Notes under the pieces: model-generated
The model's database searches: none
The model's input: only the letters and a program-made list of their open reading frames with translations
What the model was told of the DNA's origin: nothing
Part shown: in pieces, positions 31,301 to 42,100 of the stretch
How the letters are laid out: every line of letters starts with the position of its first letter
Numbering within the stretch: position 1 is the stretch's first letter
Program-made: the position numbers and the translations under genes
DNA from: Thermoanaerobaculia bacterium
Lineage (GTDB): Bacteria; Acidobacteriota; Thermoanaerobaculia; Multivoradales; Multivoraceae
Direction of reading: 5' to 3'
DNA: 64,000 bases
Assembly (NCBI GenBank): GCA_022826745.1
Contig: JAJDUI010000010.1
Coordinates: forward strand, 248,001-312,000

Positions 31301-33118
31301 GACGAGGGAACCACGGGAGTAATCGGGCCGCCTGTCGTGGCCATCGACCCGGACGGCGATGAACTGACCTACGGCCTCGACGGAAGGGACGCGGCCTTCT
31401 TCGCGATCGACCCGGCTACCGCACGACTCTCCATACCGGTCGCAACCGTGCTGGACCGGGACATCCAGGAGGCCTACGGCCTCGTCGTGCTCGCATCGGA
31501 CGGCGACCTGACCGCCAGCCGCGGGGTGACGGTAGTCGTCCTTGAAGCCGACCTGCGTACCGACCCACCGCCGACCAACGTGCCGGCGGTGCCGGTGGCG
31601 CCGACCAACGTGGTCGCCACGCTTCTGACGTCGACGGTCGTCCTGCTGAGCTGGGAGGACAACTCCCCGAACGAGGCGGGCTTCGTCATCTTCTCCCGAA
31701 CCGGCGATGACGACTGGACAGCGCTGCGTTCCGTCGCCGCGGACGTGACCACGGTCACGATCGAAGGACTGAAGGCGGGCGCGGAGTACGAGTTCCTGGT
31801 TGCCGCGGCCAGCCCCGACGGCTCCTCGGCGGGCGATACAGCGGCGGTTGCCCTCTCGCTGGCGCCGCCGACTCACATCGATGCCACCTTGGTCGAACCA
31901 ACCAGCGTGCGCGTGACCTGGCGAGACAACTCCACGGCAGAAGAGGGTTTCGAGGTCGAGTACCGCCTTTCGTCGGACAGCGACCTCAGCGCGAACGAGA
32001 ACTCGAGCAGCGAAGCCGCCCAGGAACCCTGGACTGTAGGAGCGGCGGTTGGCTCGAACCGATCCTCGGCCACCGTATCCGGTCTTCAGGCCGGCCGCCG
32101 CTACGTCTTCCGGGTCAAGGCCCTTGCGGAGACCGACTCGTCCTTCAGCCTGCCGGGAACGGTCGAGATCACCGAACCGGCGCCGCCGGGTTCGATGACC
32201 GACTGCGCTCCGGCAGGTCCGGTCGCAACGCTGTCGGAGAACTACGACCTGAGGATGTGCTTCGAGACGCCGTCCGGCGTTCAGATGGACGCCTCGAACT
32301 ACCACCTCGAGTCGACAGCCTCGGCCCTTCTGTACTTCTTCGACCGGGACAACGTCGAGGTGCTGGTCAAGGTCCTGGACGGCTGTGCGATCAACGGACA
32401 CCGGTGGGCGTTCGTCGCCCCGGTCACCGATCTCGCGTTCAACCTGGAGATCGTGGAGCGAAGCACCGACCGGCGGTTCACTCATCGCAATTCGAAGAGC
32501 CGAACGGCTGCGCCGCGGGGCGATACGGCGGCCTTTCCGTGTGAATCCGCAGCCGGCAAGGCGACCGGGGCAACACCCGCTCCCGGCCGGACGACCTGGC
32601 GCCACGGGTTCCAACACGCAGGAGAGACCGTCGAAGCCGCGTCGGTTCGCGGTGCGGAAGCCGGCCGCAGGCTCACCGCCGCGCCGAGCTCCCGGATGTC
32701 CGAGCCACCCGCGCCATCGCCGTTGGAGCCGAAGCCGGTCGGCGGCACGCCACCGGCGGGCATAGGGGCTCCGGTCTGCGAACCAAGCGGTCCAGGTGTC
32801 GAACTCGCCTCCGGCTACCGCGTCGACATGTGCATCGTCCTGCCGGACGGAAGGGTCCAGTCGGCTGGCGACTGGGGGCTGTCGAGCGACTCCTCTGCAC
32901 TGCTCTACTTCTTCGACCGCGGCAACGTCGAAGTGCTGCTCAAGGTGCTTGACGGTTGCGCCGTCAACGGACGGCGCTGGGTGTTCGCGGCGCCGGCAAC
33001 CGATCTGGCGTTCCACCTGAGGGTAACGCGGCCGGACGGCGAGCGCTGGTCTCACGTCAACGAGAGCGGTCGGACCGCGGTGGCCCGGGCCGATACCGGG
33101 GCCTTCGACTGCGAGTAG
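22307..33118 (+). CDS. Giant secreted metzincin protease Z2 with Fn3 array and 600-bp cadherin-like repeats
   Basis: About 3603 residues from ATG 22307 (22310 also possible); the N-terminus is a good signal peptide ('FSSLVLLLALIWPAVADAQ'). The propeptide ('ELLRTGPRLLELPTP', 'TAFKDRGEGNVSWAGR') is shared with Z1 and Z3. The metzincin motif HELGHILGGNH lies at 356-366 with the Met-turn at M400 (IMSYG). Thirteen Fn3 domains follow (about 453-1662), in which domains 4-7 are duplicated as 10-13. Then come six and a half cadherin-like double units of exactly 200 residues (1665-2965), a Pro-rich linker, a divergent cadherin-like domain, two Fn3 domains and two four-Cys C-terminal modules (about 3297-3414 and 3489-3603). 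Z3 starts 10 bases later, so the two are co-transcribed. A calcium-stiffened surface rod carrying a protease at its tip is a reasonable model; the substrate is unknown. Confidence 0.9.
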   Translation: MMSALPNRTGQTFSSLVLLLALIWPAVADAQTLFRFEGSVPEEQARGSPSAVDAGATARSPTPRKHSISVRPELLRTGPRLLELPTPGDGPALLAERTAFKDRGEGNVSWAGRLIGATHETVVLTLQDGWLIGSYGEPGQFKFDVAAENETGFVTEPDAVNAVGSTEPRDWCDARPPPSPRLTPTNPAPITDAAATQAPPRSTTVTAPQTSATTHRFDVLVLYTQDASNYWTTSDAAAVQAAIDYTNSVWRNGSFDATLHLAHAAPAPARYSTEARRGRDWLDPISEIAEIKLLRETHEADAVLIFIHDGSSWARCGAAYLRLGDHRPQDISPWALGFADLACHSSSRSGNSIFAHELGHILGGNHDPEGGGTAEPEDAVYPYAFGHTDTAPDPDIATIMSYGTHNYVREAYFSTVRITPNSWNIGVANQRENERALQQTVGSATEMSDYLPPAPPSGLTGTAAPAGSGASVSLTWQDNSSIEETFEVQYRTWLESWDTGTQVGATLTADTTSATLTGLAAATRYAFRVVAKNTHGSNRSDIWSVRTPGDGPPTAPGDLEGVALNSNSVRLTWTDNALVEAGYDVQYGTDGQSWTTRQLLADVETDTITGLTAATSWMFRVGARNAHGTAFADAVTVATGVPAAPTNLAAAADGATSVTLTWTDNASDETGFLIQYRIDGAPGWTDYPTEPSPDTTSATITGLTAGADYEFRVFARNGAALSQPSNVASLGGLGAPTAASGLTATGANSESVDLSWTDNSSDEPVFDVEYRTGGGAWTTVATTEPDWTSWSVGNLSPSTNYDFRVLARNAAGSAASNVVTRRTGPAAPSHLRAERTAGQWRLHWQDNSDDEVEFDVYYQTASDEWDDTWGYLKSPSRNSTSTDTALTGQNYFFVMYAFIDSARTSSPGNVVAVGALSRPAIPQEVAAFADGSTAANVNWRDNSANEGGFRVQHRRLVAGESPGAWTSTVVGADTASTTVTGLVASATYEFRVTSFFQPTDTAEASLSRSSTFTTRMPPAAPTGLSAQVQSTSAELAWTDNAAHETGFKVEYRERGTSAWTLSSSPSSDTAQATVTGLTTGTDYEFRVIATNANGDSTPSNVVSTAPAGPPAAPSGVTVSPTGSTSVTVSWSDNSSDETGFDVEHRMGSNAWITTVAAANATTAAVTGLMASASYEFRVSARNLHGSAPSSAVSLTMPPAAPSGLLATPASSTSVSLSWTDESTDETSFAVQYRASTGTTWITFGAEAAADAESATVTGLTAGTSYDFRVLAKHSSNGLSSPSNVAAATTPAPPAAVSGLTTTSVNSTSVGLSWTDNSSDEAGFDVEYRTGGGSWTTAATTEANWTSWRVGNLNSSTDYDFRVVARNANGATPSGVATRETGPPAPSSLTASKSGGTWRLAWRDNSNDEAEFDVYYQTAGDEWDGTWTYLQSPSRNSTSTDTGLSGQNYFFTLFAYVSSTRSSSPSNIATVGALPRPAIPQELVAVGAGSTSADVSWRDNSANEGGFRVEYRRLSAGQSPGSWTASVVAADVSSATATGLSASRTYEFRVTSFLQATDTANASLSRSSTFVMRMPPARPTSLQVLRQSTTADLAWTDNASHETGFRVEYRERGSPAWTLSSTPPTDATSATVSGLAKGVDYDFQVIAFNANGDSTPSNVGLGDVTDTLTIGGLSNATVAENAAWTGPTPSTTGHRGAVTWTKSGTDAADFGIVSTTGVLSMIARDHEDAADDDEDNVYEVTVTATDEDNITGSVAITVTVTNVNEAPEFAAATTLALSVPEGTTGNIGSPVTATDPEGATLTYSLSGTDGSAFRISSAGQISLATGTVLNHEQKTSYSFNVVASEPGQNPLTATRAVTLTVTDVAETITISGLANATVAENAAWTGPTPTATGHRGTVTWTKSGTDAADFAIVSTTGVLSMVARDHENPVDDDPDNVYEVTVTATDEDNITGSVSIMVTVTNLNEPPAFASATTLALSVPEGTTGNIGSPVTATDPEGAAITYSLTGADASAFQISSTGQISLAAGTVLNHEQKASYSFNVVASEPGQNPLTATRAVTLTVTDVAETITISGLANATVAENAAWTSPTPTTTGHRGTVTWTKSGTDAADFAIVSTTGVLSMVARDHEDPVDDDPDNVYEVTVTATDEDDITGSVAITLTVTNVNEPPAFASATTLALSAPEGTTGNIGSPVTATDPEGATLAYSLSGTDASAFQISSTGQISLATGTILNHEQKASYSFNVVASEPGQTPLTATRAVSLTVTDVDETITISGLANATVAENAAWTGATPTTTGHRGAVTWTKSGTDAADFAIVSTTGVLSMVARDHEDAADDDEDNVYEVTVTATDEDSITGAVAITVTVTNVNEAPLFASATTLALSVPEGTTGNIGSPVTATDPEGAALTYSLSGTDASAFEISSTGQISLATGTVLNHEQKASYSFNVVASEPGQTPLTATRAVTLTVTDVAETITISGLANASVAENAAWTGPTPTTTGHRGAVTWTKSGTDAADFAIVSTTGVLSMVARDHEDAVDDNKNNVYEVTVTATDEDSITGAVAITLTVTNVNEAPTFASATTLALSVPEGTTGNIGSPVTATDPEGAAITYSLSGPDASAFQISSTGQISLATGTILNHEQKASYSFNVVASEPGQAPLTTARAVTLTVTDVDETITISGLANATVAENAAWTGPTPSISGHRGTVTWTKSGTDAADFAIVSATGVLSMVARDHEDPVDDDPDNVYEVTVTATDEDNITGSASITVTVTNVNEPPAFASATTLALSAPEGTTGNIGSPVTATDPEGATLTYSLSGTDASAFRIFSTGQISLAAGTVLNHEQKASYRFNVVASEPGQAPLTATRTVTLTVTDVDESLTITGLANAIVAENAAWTGPTPTTTGHRGAVVWTKSGTDAADFAIVSATGVLSMIARDYENPADDDRDNIYEVTVTATDEDGITGSAAITLTVTDVDEAPTPAEPPADPGEPPPAANRPPEFPDPTPLAILADEGTTGVIGPPVVAIDPDGDELTYGLDGRDAAFFAIDPATARLSIPVATVLDRDIQEAYGLVVLASDGDLTASRGVTVVVLEADLRTDPPPTNVPAVPVAPTNVVATLLTSTVVLLSWEDNSPNEAGFVIFSRTGDDDWTALRSVAADVTTVTIEGLKAGAEYEFLVAAASPDGSSAGDTAAVALSLAPPTHIDATLVEPTSVRVTWRDNSTAEEGFEVEYRLSSDSDLSANENSSSEAAQEPWTVGAAVGSNRSSATVSGLQAGRRYVFRVKALAETDSSFSLPGTVEITEPAPPGSMTDCAPAGPVATLSENYDLRMCFETPSGVQMDASNYHLESTASALLYFFDRDNVEVLVKVLDGCAINGHRWAFVAPVTDLAFNLEIVERSTDRRFTHRNSKSRTAAPRGDTAAFPCESAAGKATGATPAPGRTTWRHGFQHAGETVEAASVRGAEAGRRLTAAPSSRMSEPPAPSPLEPKPVGGTPPAGIGAPVCEPSGPGVELASGYRVDMCIVLPDGRVQSAGDWGLSSDSSALLYFFDRGNVEVLLKVLDGCAVNGRRWVFAAPATDLAFHLRVTRPDGERWSHVNESGRTAVARADTGAFDCE
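24505..27290 (+). repeat. Duplicated block of four Fn3 domains in Z2
   Basis: Fn3 domains 4-7 (about 24505-25630) and 10-13 (about 26176-27290) correspond one to one. Shared peculiarities include 'TTEPDWTSWSVGNLSPST' versus 'TTEANWTSWRVGNLNSST', the odd 'EFDVYYQTA.DEW' domain and the 'RPAIPQE' start of the third. Two other Fn3 domains (8-9) lie between. This indicates duplication of a 1.1-kb block at about 1.67-kb spacing. Confidence 0.85.
27299..31200 (+). repeat. Tandem array of 600-bp units in Z2 (6.5 copies)
   Basis: Unit starts at 27299, 27899, 28499, 29099, 29699, 30299 and 30899, exactly 600 bases apart. Each encodes 200 residues: 'ETITISGLANATVAENAAW' to 'VTVTATDEDNITGSV', then 'LALSVPEGTTGNIGSPVTAT' to 'EPGQ.PLTATRAVTLTVTDV'. 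Neighbouring units are very close; for example, the first 57 bases from 27901 and 28501 are identical. The last unit is only a half unit before the Pro-rich linker. Confidence 0.95.
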
Positions 33119-33128
33119 CCTTGCCGAG

Positions 33129-36100
33129 ATGCGGCAAACGGGAATGGGCCGTGTCGGCTTGACCCTGCCCAACAGGGCGCAGGCGGCCAAGTTCGGGATC
33201 GGTAGAGCCCTCTCGTGCCGACTTCGCTTGCTGTTTCTCGTCACCCTGGCCCCGATCGCAACCCCCGGCGAGGCGCAGCGCCTCTTCAAGACGCTGGGAT
33301 CAGACGTCTCGGCCCAGCAAGCTGCGGCCTCACAGGATCAGATGGCGACACCCGACATCGACTCCGTGGGCATCACCGATCTGGATCTCGAGCTGCTCCG
33401 GTCCGGCCCGACCACCCTGGAGCTCGTCACACCCGGCGGTGCGACGTTGACAGCCGAGCGGACGGCATTCGAGGACCGCGGCGATGGCGACGCCATGTGG
33501 CGTGGCCGGACGCCCGGCGCACCGCACGAGACGATCGTCCTCACCTTGCGCAACGGCCAGCTCCTCGGCTTCTACGGCGAGCCCGGAGAGCCGAAGTTTG
33601 AACTGACTGCCCGGGATGGCGCCGGCCGTATCGGGAGGATCGAGGCGCCCCCGAATCTCCCGCCGGACTGGTGCCTTGCCATTCCGGCAGGACCGCCCCA
33701 GCGGGATGGAGATCTGGTGGCCCACTCCCACGCATCGGCTGCCGACCGGTGGAAGGCTCAACCGCAGTCGGTTCAACAGAACATAGACGTCCTGGCGATC
33801 CATACACCCGCGGCCGTGGACCTGGTCGAAAACAACTGGCGGATCGATTTCGGCGCCGAGGTTCAGGCGGCCATCGACTTCGGAAACCTCGTTCTGAGCA
33901 ACTCGAACGTCGCCGCCCGACTCGACTTGGCGCATATCTCGGCGGCGCCAGTCGCGTTGTCGAGCCACACTGACTCCTCCGACCTTCTGATAGCCCTGAA
34001 CGCGGACACCGATATCCGCGCGCTCCGCGCTTATCACGGCGCGGACGTGGTCATGTATCTGATGAGCGACGTGAACATCAACCTGTCCGGCCTCGCCTTC
34101 ACTCGCGTAAGGACCTTCTCGGTCGAGGACATGGCGGAGTCCGCGGCCGCGCTGGTGAACTACCACTACGGCGGGCCCGCCTGGCTACGCCAGACATTCA
34201 TCCACGAAATCGGCCACATCATGGGCATGTCGCACGATGCCGCGAACACGCCCACCCTGCCAAGCGAGGCTCTCTACCCGTACGCCTTCGGCTGGACCGA
34301 TACGAGTCGGACCCCGAACGTCGCAACCATCATGAGCTACGGGAACAGACATAGCGTCTGGGAACCTTACTTCTCGACGACTCGGGTCTCACCGAACGGT
34401 GCCACGCTGGGCGTGACCAACGTGGCCGAGAACGAGCGCCTCCTGCGCAACGTGATCAACGACTTCATCACTACAAGCGACTTCCAACCGCCCAGGAATC
34501 CCTCGAACCTCGTCGTACGGAACGGCCCTGACGTCGGTGGGAATCCGTCCGTCGTCGTGACCTGGACCGACCGTTCATCGAACGAGGCCGGCTTCACGGT
34601 CTTCCAGGACTCCTCCAGTTCGGGCGGCGCGATCTCAGGGACGAGTTTTCCGGCCGACACCACGACCGCGACGCTGACCGGCTTCACGGCTGGAACGGAG
34701 TACACCTTCTGGGTCAGCGCGAGTGGCCCCCACGGCCTTTCAAACTCGGAATCGGTGGTGGTGCTCGTCGACCGGGCTCCCTCGTCTCCCGATGACCTCA
34801 CGGGGAGCCGCACGAGCGCGACAGCGGTAGCGCTGAACTGGCTGGACACGTCCTCGACCGAAAGCTCCTATCGAGTCGAGTACCGAACCGGCGGCGGCGC
34901 CTGGTCCACGGCGACAACTCTGGCGGCCAATACGCAAACCGCTAGCGTGAGCGGCTTGACTCAGGGAGCGGCCTACGACTTCCGGGTCGCCGCGATCAAC
35001 TCGCACGGGACCTCGCCGAGTGACGTCCTCAGCCTCGACCTGTCCGTGGAGCCGCCGACAACGCCCGTCCTGACAGGTGGCGTAGCGCAGAACGGAGGAC
35101 GGGTGCAGGCCCTGCTCACGTGGCCGCGGGATGCGGCAAGCTCGGTCACCTTCGCCGTTCACTACCGCGAAACAGGTGAACGATGGGAACTTTCCCGGAC
35201 ACAGCCCAACGCAACCGCGGGCGGGAACCGCGCATGGGTCGAAGTCGGTCTTTCGGCTCACGAGTTCCGGGTCGTTGCAAGGAACGCCGGTGGGCGCGTC
35301 CCCAGCAACGTCATCAGCCTGGACCTCCGCGCGGCGGGCCGCAACCTTCCCAATTCACCTCGGGACCTGGCGGCCGCGGCCCAGAGCTCCTCCAGCGTTC
35401 GACTCACCTGGATCGACGAGGCGGTCAACGAGACCTCCTACCAGGTATTCTCCCGGCCCCATGGCCTTTCCACGGCCTGGACCCCTCATCCTTCGCTGCC
35501 GGCGGATACAGAACAGGCAACGCTCTCCGGCCTGACCGAGGACTCGACGCTCGATCTGTACGTTGCGGCGACGAACGCCACGGGCTCCGCCCACAGCAGG
35601 ACTGCGACCGTCGATTTGAGCGTAACGCCTCCCACCATGGTGTTGAGCACCGACATCTACCGCGACTTCTTTACTGACGACATCGCAGTCGATCTGACCT
35701 GGACGGCAACGGGCGACCCGCCGTCCATTCATATCGAGTGGCGAGATGTCGGCGCTTCCTGGAATCTGTACAAGACGGTGAACGGAAGCGGGAGAAGCTA
35801 CACCGTAAACGGCCTCGAGGGTTTCCAGGACATCTACTCCTTCCGGCTGATGGCGGAGAACGCGGGTGGCCGCGTTCGCAGCAACGAAGTCCACGTCGAC
35901 CTGCGGAAGGTCTTGCCGCGGGAGCCCTCGGCGCCCAGGATCACGCGAACAGGCCCCACGGAGCTTCGAGTGGAGTGGGACGACAACTCCGACAGCGAAA
36001 CGGGATTCCAGGTCGCCTACTACTTCAAGAGCGACTTCTTCCTCTATGCCACGTTGCCGCCCGACACGGAGTCGGCGCAGCTCACGGGCCTGCATCCGGG

Positions 36101-39100
36101 GAGCTATCAGCTCCATGTGGTGGCCATTAACGACTACGGCGAGGCCTGGAGCGCCGCGGGACTCCCCACCCTGCCGACGCCCACCGTGTCACCGCCCGCC
36201 GCCGCCTCCGACCTGGAAGGACGAGTACGGAGTCCAACCAGGGTCGACCTCAGTTGGACCGACAACTCGGACGACGAAACAGGGTTCGACGTGGCCTTCC
36301 GGACCAGCGACGGAGACTGGGCGACGTTGACATTGGCAGCGGACTCGAAGTCCGCCGTCATGGACGGCCTGGTGGAGAACGAGAAGTACACGTTCAGGGT
36401 TCTGGCCCAGGCGGCCAACGGCGCGCTCCACAGCAACTGGCTTGCGGTCGATCTCTCGATGAGCCCGCCCGTTCCCCCATCGAACGTGGCGGCTACGGCC
36501 ACAAGCGGCAGAAGGGTGGAGGTCACATGGCGGGACGAGTCGCCCGACGAGACCGGCTTCAAGGTCCAGTACCGGGGAGGCGGGTCCGGATGGAAGAACG
36601 TCACCGCCCCCGAGGACTCGGAGTCCGCAAGCCTCTCGGGACTTGACCCGGGCACGAAGTACCGGATTCGCGTCAAGTCCACCAACGCCATAGGGGACTC
36701 CCTTCCAAGCGACGAAGCAGCCGTGACAACGCTTGCAAGGCCCGATGCCGCTCCGTCCGGCGTAACGGCAACAGCCGCAGGATCAACTGCGGTTCGAGTG
36801 ACCTGGTCGGACAACTCGTCGAACGAGACCTCCTTCGAGGTCCAGTTCCGGGGGCCGGCCGCATCCTGGCAGGCAGGCGCAACGTTGTCAGCGGACACGA
36901 CAGCGGCGAACCTCACAGGCCTCCTGCCCAGCACGACCTACGACTTCAGGGTTGTCGTGCGCAACGCGCAGGGGCGTCGCGCGAGCAAGGAAGCTACTCT
37001 GACGATGCCCCCTGCGGCAGCGTCGTCTCTGGTCGCCGCGGCCACGAGCAGCTCTTCCGTCGGGTTGACGTGGAAGGACAACTCCTCCGACGAGACCGGG
37101 TTCGCCGTCGAGTATCGGGAGAGTGGCCTTTCAGGGTGGACGAGCTCGGCCGCGGCCGGCGCTGAAGCCGAGTCGGCTTCCGTAGGCGGCCTTGCGTCCT
37201 CCACCGCCTACGAGTTCCGCGTCTTCGCCACGAACGCCAACGGCGCATCCTCCCCCAGCAACGTCGCTGCAGCGACTACTGCCAGAGAGACGCTGACGAT
37301 CAGTGGGCTCGTTAACGTAACCGTGGCCGAGAACGCAGCCTGGACCGGTCCGACGCCTACCACGACCGGTCACCGCGGCACGGTGACGTGGGCCAAGTCG
37401 GGCGCCGACGCCGCCGATTTCGGGATCGCCAGCGGAACCGGCGTGCTTTCCATGGTGGCGCGAGACCACGAAGATGCGGCGGACGACGACCAGGACAACG
37501 TCTACGAGGTCACCGTCACCGCCACCGACGAGGACGACATCACGGGCTCGGTGTCCATCACCTTGACCGTCACCAACGTCAACGAGGCGCCGACGTTTGC
37601 CACGGCGACGACGCTGGCATTGTCGGCGCCGGAGGGAACGACCGGGGACATCGGCTCGCCAGTCACGGCAACGGACCCGGAGGGCGCGACGCTGACCTAC
37701 AGCCTCAGCGGTACCGATGGCTCGGCGTTCCAGATCTCCTCCGCCGGGCAGATCTCCCTCGCCAGCGGCACGGTCCTCAACCACGAACAGAAGGGCAGCT
37801 ACAGCTTCAACGTTGTCGCCTCCGAGCCCGGCCAGAACCCTCTCACGGCGACCCGCGCGGTCACGCTGGCCGTCACCGACGTGGCCGAGACGATCACCAT
37901 CAGTGGTTTGGCCAACGCGACCGTCGCGGAGAACGCCGTCTGGACCGGGCCGACGCCTTCCACGACCGGCCATCGCGGGACCGTGACCTGGACCAAGTCG
38001 GGCACCGACGCCGCCGACTTCGCCATCGTAGGCACGACCGGCGTCCTGTCCATGGTGGCAAGAGACCACGAGGACGCAGTGGACGACAACGAGGACAACG
38101 TCTACGAGGTCACCGTCACCGCCACCGACGAGGACAGCATCACCGGCTCGATGTCCATCACGGTGACCGTCACGAACGTGAACGAGGCTCCGACGTTCAC
38201 CACGGCGACGACGCTCGCGCTATCGGTGGCCGAAGGGACGACCGGCAACATCGGCTCGCCGGTGACGGCAACCGACCCGGAGGGCGCATCGCTGACCTAC
38301 AGCCTCAGCGGTACCGATGCTTCGGCCTTCCAGATCTCGTCCACCGGACAGATCTCCCTCGCCTCCGGCACGGTGCTCAACCACGAGCAGAAGGCCAGCT
38401 ACAGCTTCAACGTCGTCGCTTCCGAGCCCGGCCAGGCTCCGCTCACCGCGACTCGGGCAGTAACGCTGGCTGTGACGGACGTCGCCGAGTCCCTGACAAT
38501 CACCGGCCTCGCCAACGCAACCGCCGCCGAGAACGCCGCCTGGACCGGACCGACGCCGACAGTGACCGGCCATCGCGGCACGGTGACCTGGACCAAGTCG
38601 GGCACGGACTCCGACGACTTCGTCATCGTGAGCACGACCGGCGTGCTGTCGATGGTTGCCCGCGACCACGAGAATCCAGTGGACGACGACCCCGACAATG
38701 TCTACGAAGTTACGGTGACCGCGACCGACGAGGACAACATCACCGGCTCGGTCGCCATCACGCTGACCGTGACCAACGTCAACGAGGCGCCGGTCTTCGC
38801 TTCGGCGACCACGCTCGCGCTGTCGGCGCCGGAGGGCACAACCGGGAACATCGGATCGCCGGTCACCGCGACGGACCCGGAAGGCGCGGCGCTGACTTAC
38901 AGCCTCAGCGGCACGGACGCTTCGGCGTTCCAGATCTCGTCCACCGGACAGATCTCCCTCGCCTCCGGCACGGTGCTCAACCACGAGCAGAAGGCCAGCT
39001 ACAGCTTCAACGTCGTTGCTTCCGAGCCCGGCCAGACACCGCTCACCGTAACTCGGGCAGTAACGCTGGCTGTGACGGACGTCGCCGAGACAATCACCAT

Positions 39101-42100
39101 CTCTGGCCTCGCCAACGGCACCGTCGCCGAGAACACCGCCTGGACCGGACCGACACCCACGACGACGGGCCATCGCGGGGTAGTGACGTGGACCAAGTCG
39201 GGGACCGACGCCGCCGACTTCGGAATCGTAGGCACGACCGGCGTCCTGTCCATGGTGGCGAGAGACCACGAAGACGCGGCGGACGACGACGAGGACAACG
39301 TCTACGAGGTCACCGTGACCGTGACCGACGAGGACGGCATCACCGGCTCCGTATCGATCACGCTCACCGTTGCCAACGTGAACGAGGCGCCCGTCTTCTC
39401 GCCCGCCACGGCTCTCACCATCAGCGTGACGGAAGGCACGGCCGGCGCCATCGGCGACCCGGTCACCGCGACCGACCCGGAAGGCCAGACCCTCGGCTAC
39501 TCGCTGACCGGCACGGACGCTTCGGCGTTCCAGGTCGACCCGGCGGCTGCGCAGATCAGTACCGCTTCCGGCACGGTGCTCGACCACGACGTGAAGGCCG
39601 GCTACAGCTTCAACGTCGTCGCTTCGGACGGCCAGACGCCCCCGCTCACCGCCACCCGCGCGGTGGTCGTCATGGTGTCCGACAGGACCGCCTGTTCGGC
39701 TGCGTCGACCGCGGTGACGGCGACGAATCCCGCCGACTCCACGGCGGCCGTGGCTCTGGCGGCCGACTGCGCCTTCCTGCTGGGCATCCAGGAGACGCTG
39801 GAGGGCGATTCGCCGGCACAGGCGCTGAACTGGTCGTCCGGCGTCAGCATGGCGGACTGGGACGGCATCGACTTCCCGGACGGCCGGGTCGCCTCGCTCG
39901 TGCTCCCGTCGGTTCCCCATGGTTTCGACGGCGCGCTGCCGACGAGCTTCACCGGCCTGAGCGCGCTGAAGTTCCTCCGGATCACGGGCCACGGCCTGAC
40001 CGGCGGCGTCCCGGCTCTGCCGGCCAGCCTGACGAATCTCGATCTCAAGGGGAACGCGCTGACGGGTTCCATTCCCGACCTGAGCGGTCTCTCGAACCTC
40101 GAGGAACTCACTCTGTCGAGCAACGAACTGACCGGCGGCATTCCGGCCTTGCCGACCGGGCTCCTGTTTCTCAATCTCGGGTCGAATCAACTGAGCGGCG
40201 CGATCCCCGACCTGAGCGGCCTGACGAAGCTGTTCCAGGTGGATCTGACGGACAACGAGCTGACCGGTGGCATCCCGGCGCTGCCGGCCAGCGTGCAGTT
40301 CCTCCGGCTGATCGGCAACGACATGAGCGGGACGATCCCCGATCTTCGCGGCGTGACGGCCCTGGACAACCTGCACCTGAGCGAGAACGGGTTCAGCGGC
40401 GGCGTGCCCGGCGCCGACAAGTTGCCGACCGGACTCAAGCAGCTCTGGATTCGGGACAACGCGCTGGATGGGAATTCCTTCCCTGATCTGAGCACGCTGA
40501 CCGAGTTGACGGACATCCGCCTGGACGGGAACGCGCTGACCGGGTCGCTGCCGGCCGCCTCGTCGCTGCCGGCCGGCTTGCGGATCCTCCTCCTCTACGA
40601 CAACGGGCTCACGGGCTCAATCCCGGATCTGAGCAGCCTGACGTCGCTCATCTACGTCTACCTGTTCGGCAACGGTCTGACCGGCTCGATTCCGGCCGCG
40701 GCGGAGCTTCCTCCGAACGTTCTGAGGCTCGTGCTCAGCGACAACGCTCTCGACGGCGCGATCCCCGACCTGAGTTCGATCGCGTCCCTCGACTGGCTCT
40801 ACCTCAGCGGCAACGCGTTGACGGGAAACGTGCCGACCGCGGCGGAGCTGCCGGCCGGCATCCAGCGTCTCGTCCTCGGTCGGAACGATCTGTCGGGCGC
40901 GATTCCGGATCTCAGCACGCGGACCTCGCTGACGCATCTGCATCTGCGGAGCAACGGCCTGAGCGGATCGGTCCCCACGACACTGCCCACGAGCCTCCAG
41001 GAACTGCACCTGGCCGGCAACGACCTGGCGAACGCGATCCCGTCGCAGCTCGGCGGGCTGACCTCGCTGACGCAACTTTCCCTCTGCGGCAACGGGCTCA
41101 CGGGGACCCTGCCGTCGGCGCTGGAGACGAAGCGCACGGCGAACCCGTCGACGCTCGGCGTGGCTTCCTGCGCCTCGATCGCGGACGCATCGGCGACGGA
41201 GGGTTCGGCCATCGAGTTCACGGTCACGCACGACACGTTCCCCGTCCTGGGCGCGGCCGGGGCGGCGGACCTGACGCTGAGCTACGAGACGGCGGACGGC
41301 ACGGCGGAGAGCGGCGTCGACTACACCGGCACGGCGGACGGCACGCCGGGGAGCGTGACGATCGCCGGCAACACGAACACGTCGACGACGACCGGCACGG
41401 CGACCATCTCCGTCGACACGACGCAGGACACGTCCATCGAGGGCGACGAGGAGTTCACGGTGACGCTGGCGCTGCCGGAGGGCGCGACGGGCGTGTTCGT
41501 GACGGGGGCCGCGGCGACCGGCACGATCGAGGACGACGACATGGCGGCGAACCCGAAGGTCAGCCTGTCGGTGTCGGGGAGCACGGTGACGGAGGGGAGC
41601 GCGCTGACCGTGACGGCGACGGTGGACACGGCGCCATCCGGATCGAGCCTCAGCATTCCGGTTCAGCGGGTAGCCGGGAACTCGGACGCCGTTGCAGCCG
41701 ACTACACGCTGACCGGCACGATCACGATCGCCAGTGGGGCGACCATGGGCACGGCCACGCTGACGGCAACGACGGACACGGCCGACGAACAGGACGAGAC
41801 GCTTCGCATCGGCATCGGCGCGCTGCCCGACGGCTACGACCCGGGCACGCCCTCCCACGTGGACATCACGATCACGGACAACACGGCGACCTCGGTGACG
41901 CTGTCCGTGACCGGCGCCGCGGCGACCGAGGACTCGACGACGGCGACCATCCGGCTCACCCTCGGCCGCGCGTTGATCGCCAACGAGGCGCTCGCCGTGC
42001 CGCTCCGGTTCACGGGCGGCGCGGTGGGCACGGACTTCACGCTGGCGCTCTCCGGCACGCCGTCGGGCGTCGCTCTCGCGGGCGGCACGGTGACCTTCAC

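Noticed and set aside
30152..33289. Long minus-strand open frame (over 1000 codons) opposite Z2
   Set aside because: It mirrors the repeats of Z2, has no start-region or domain features and a composition typical of antisense frames in GC-rich DNA; Z2 has clear domains in the plus frame.
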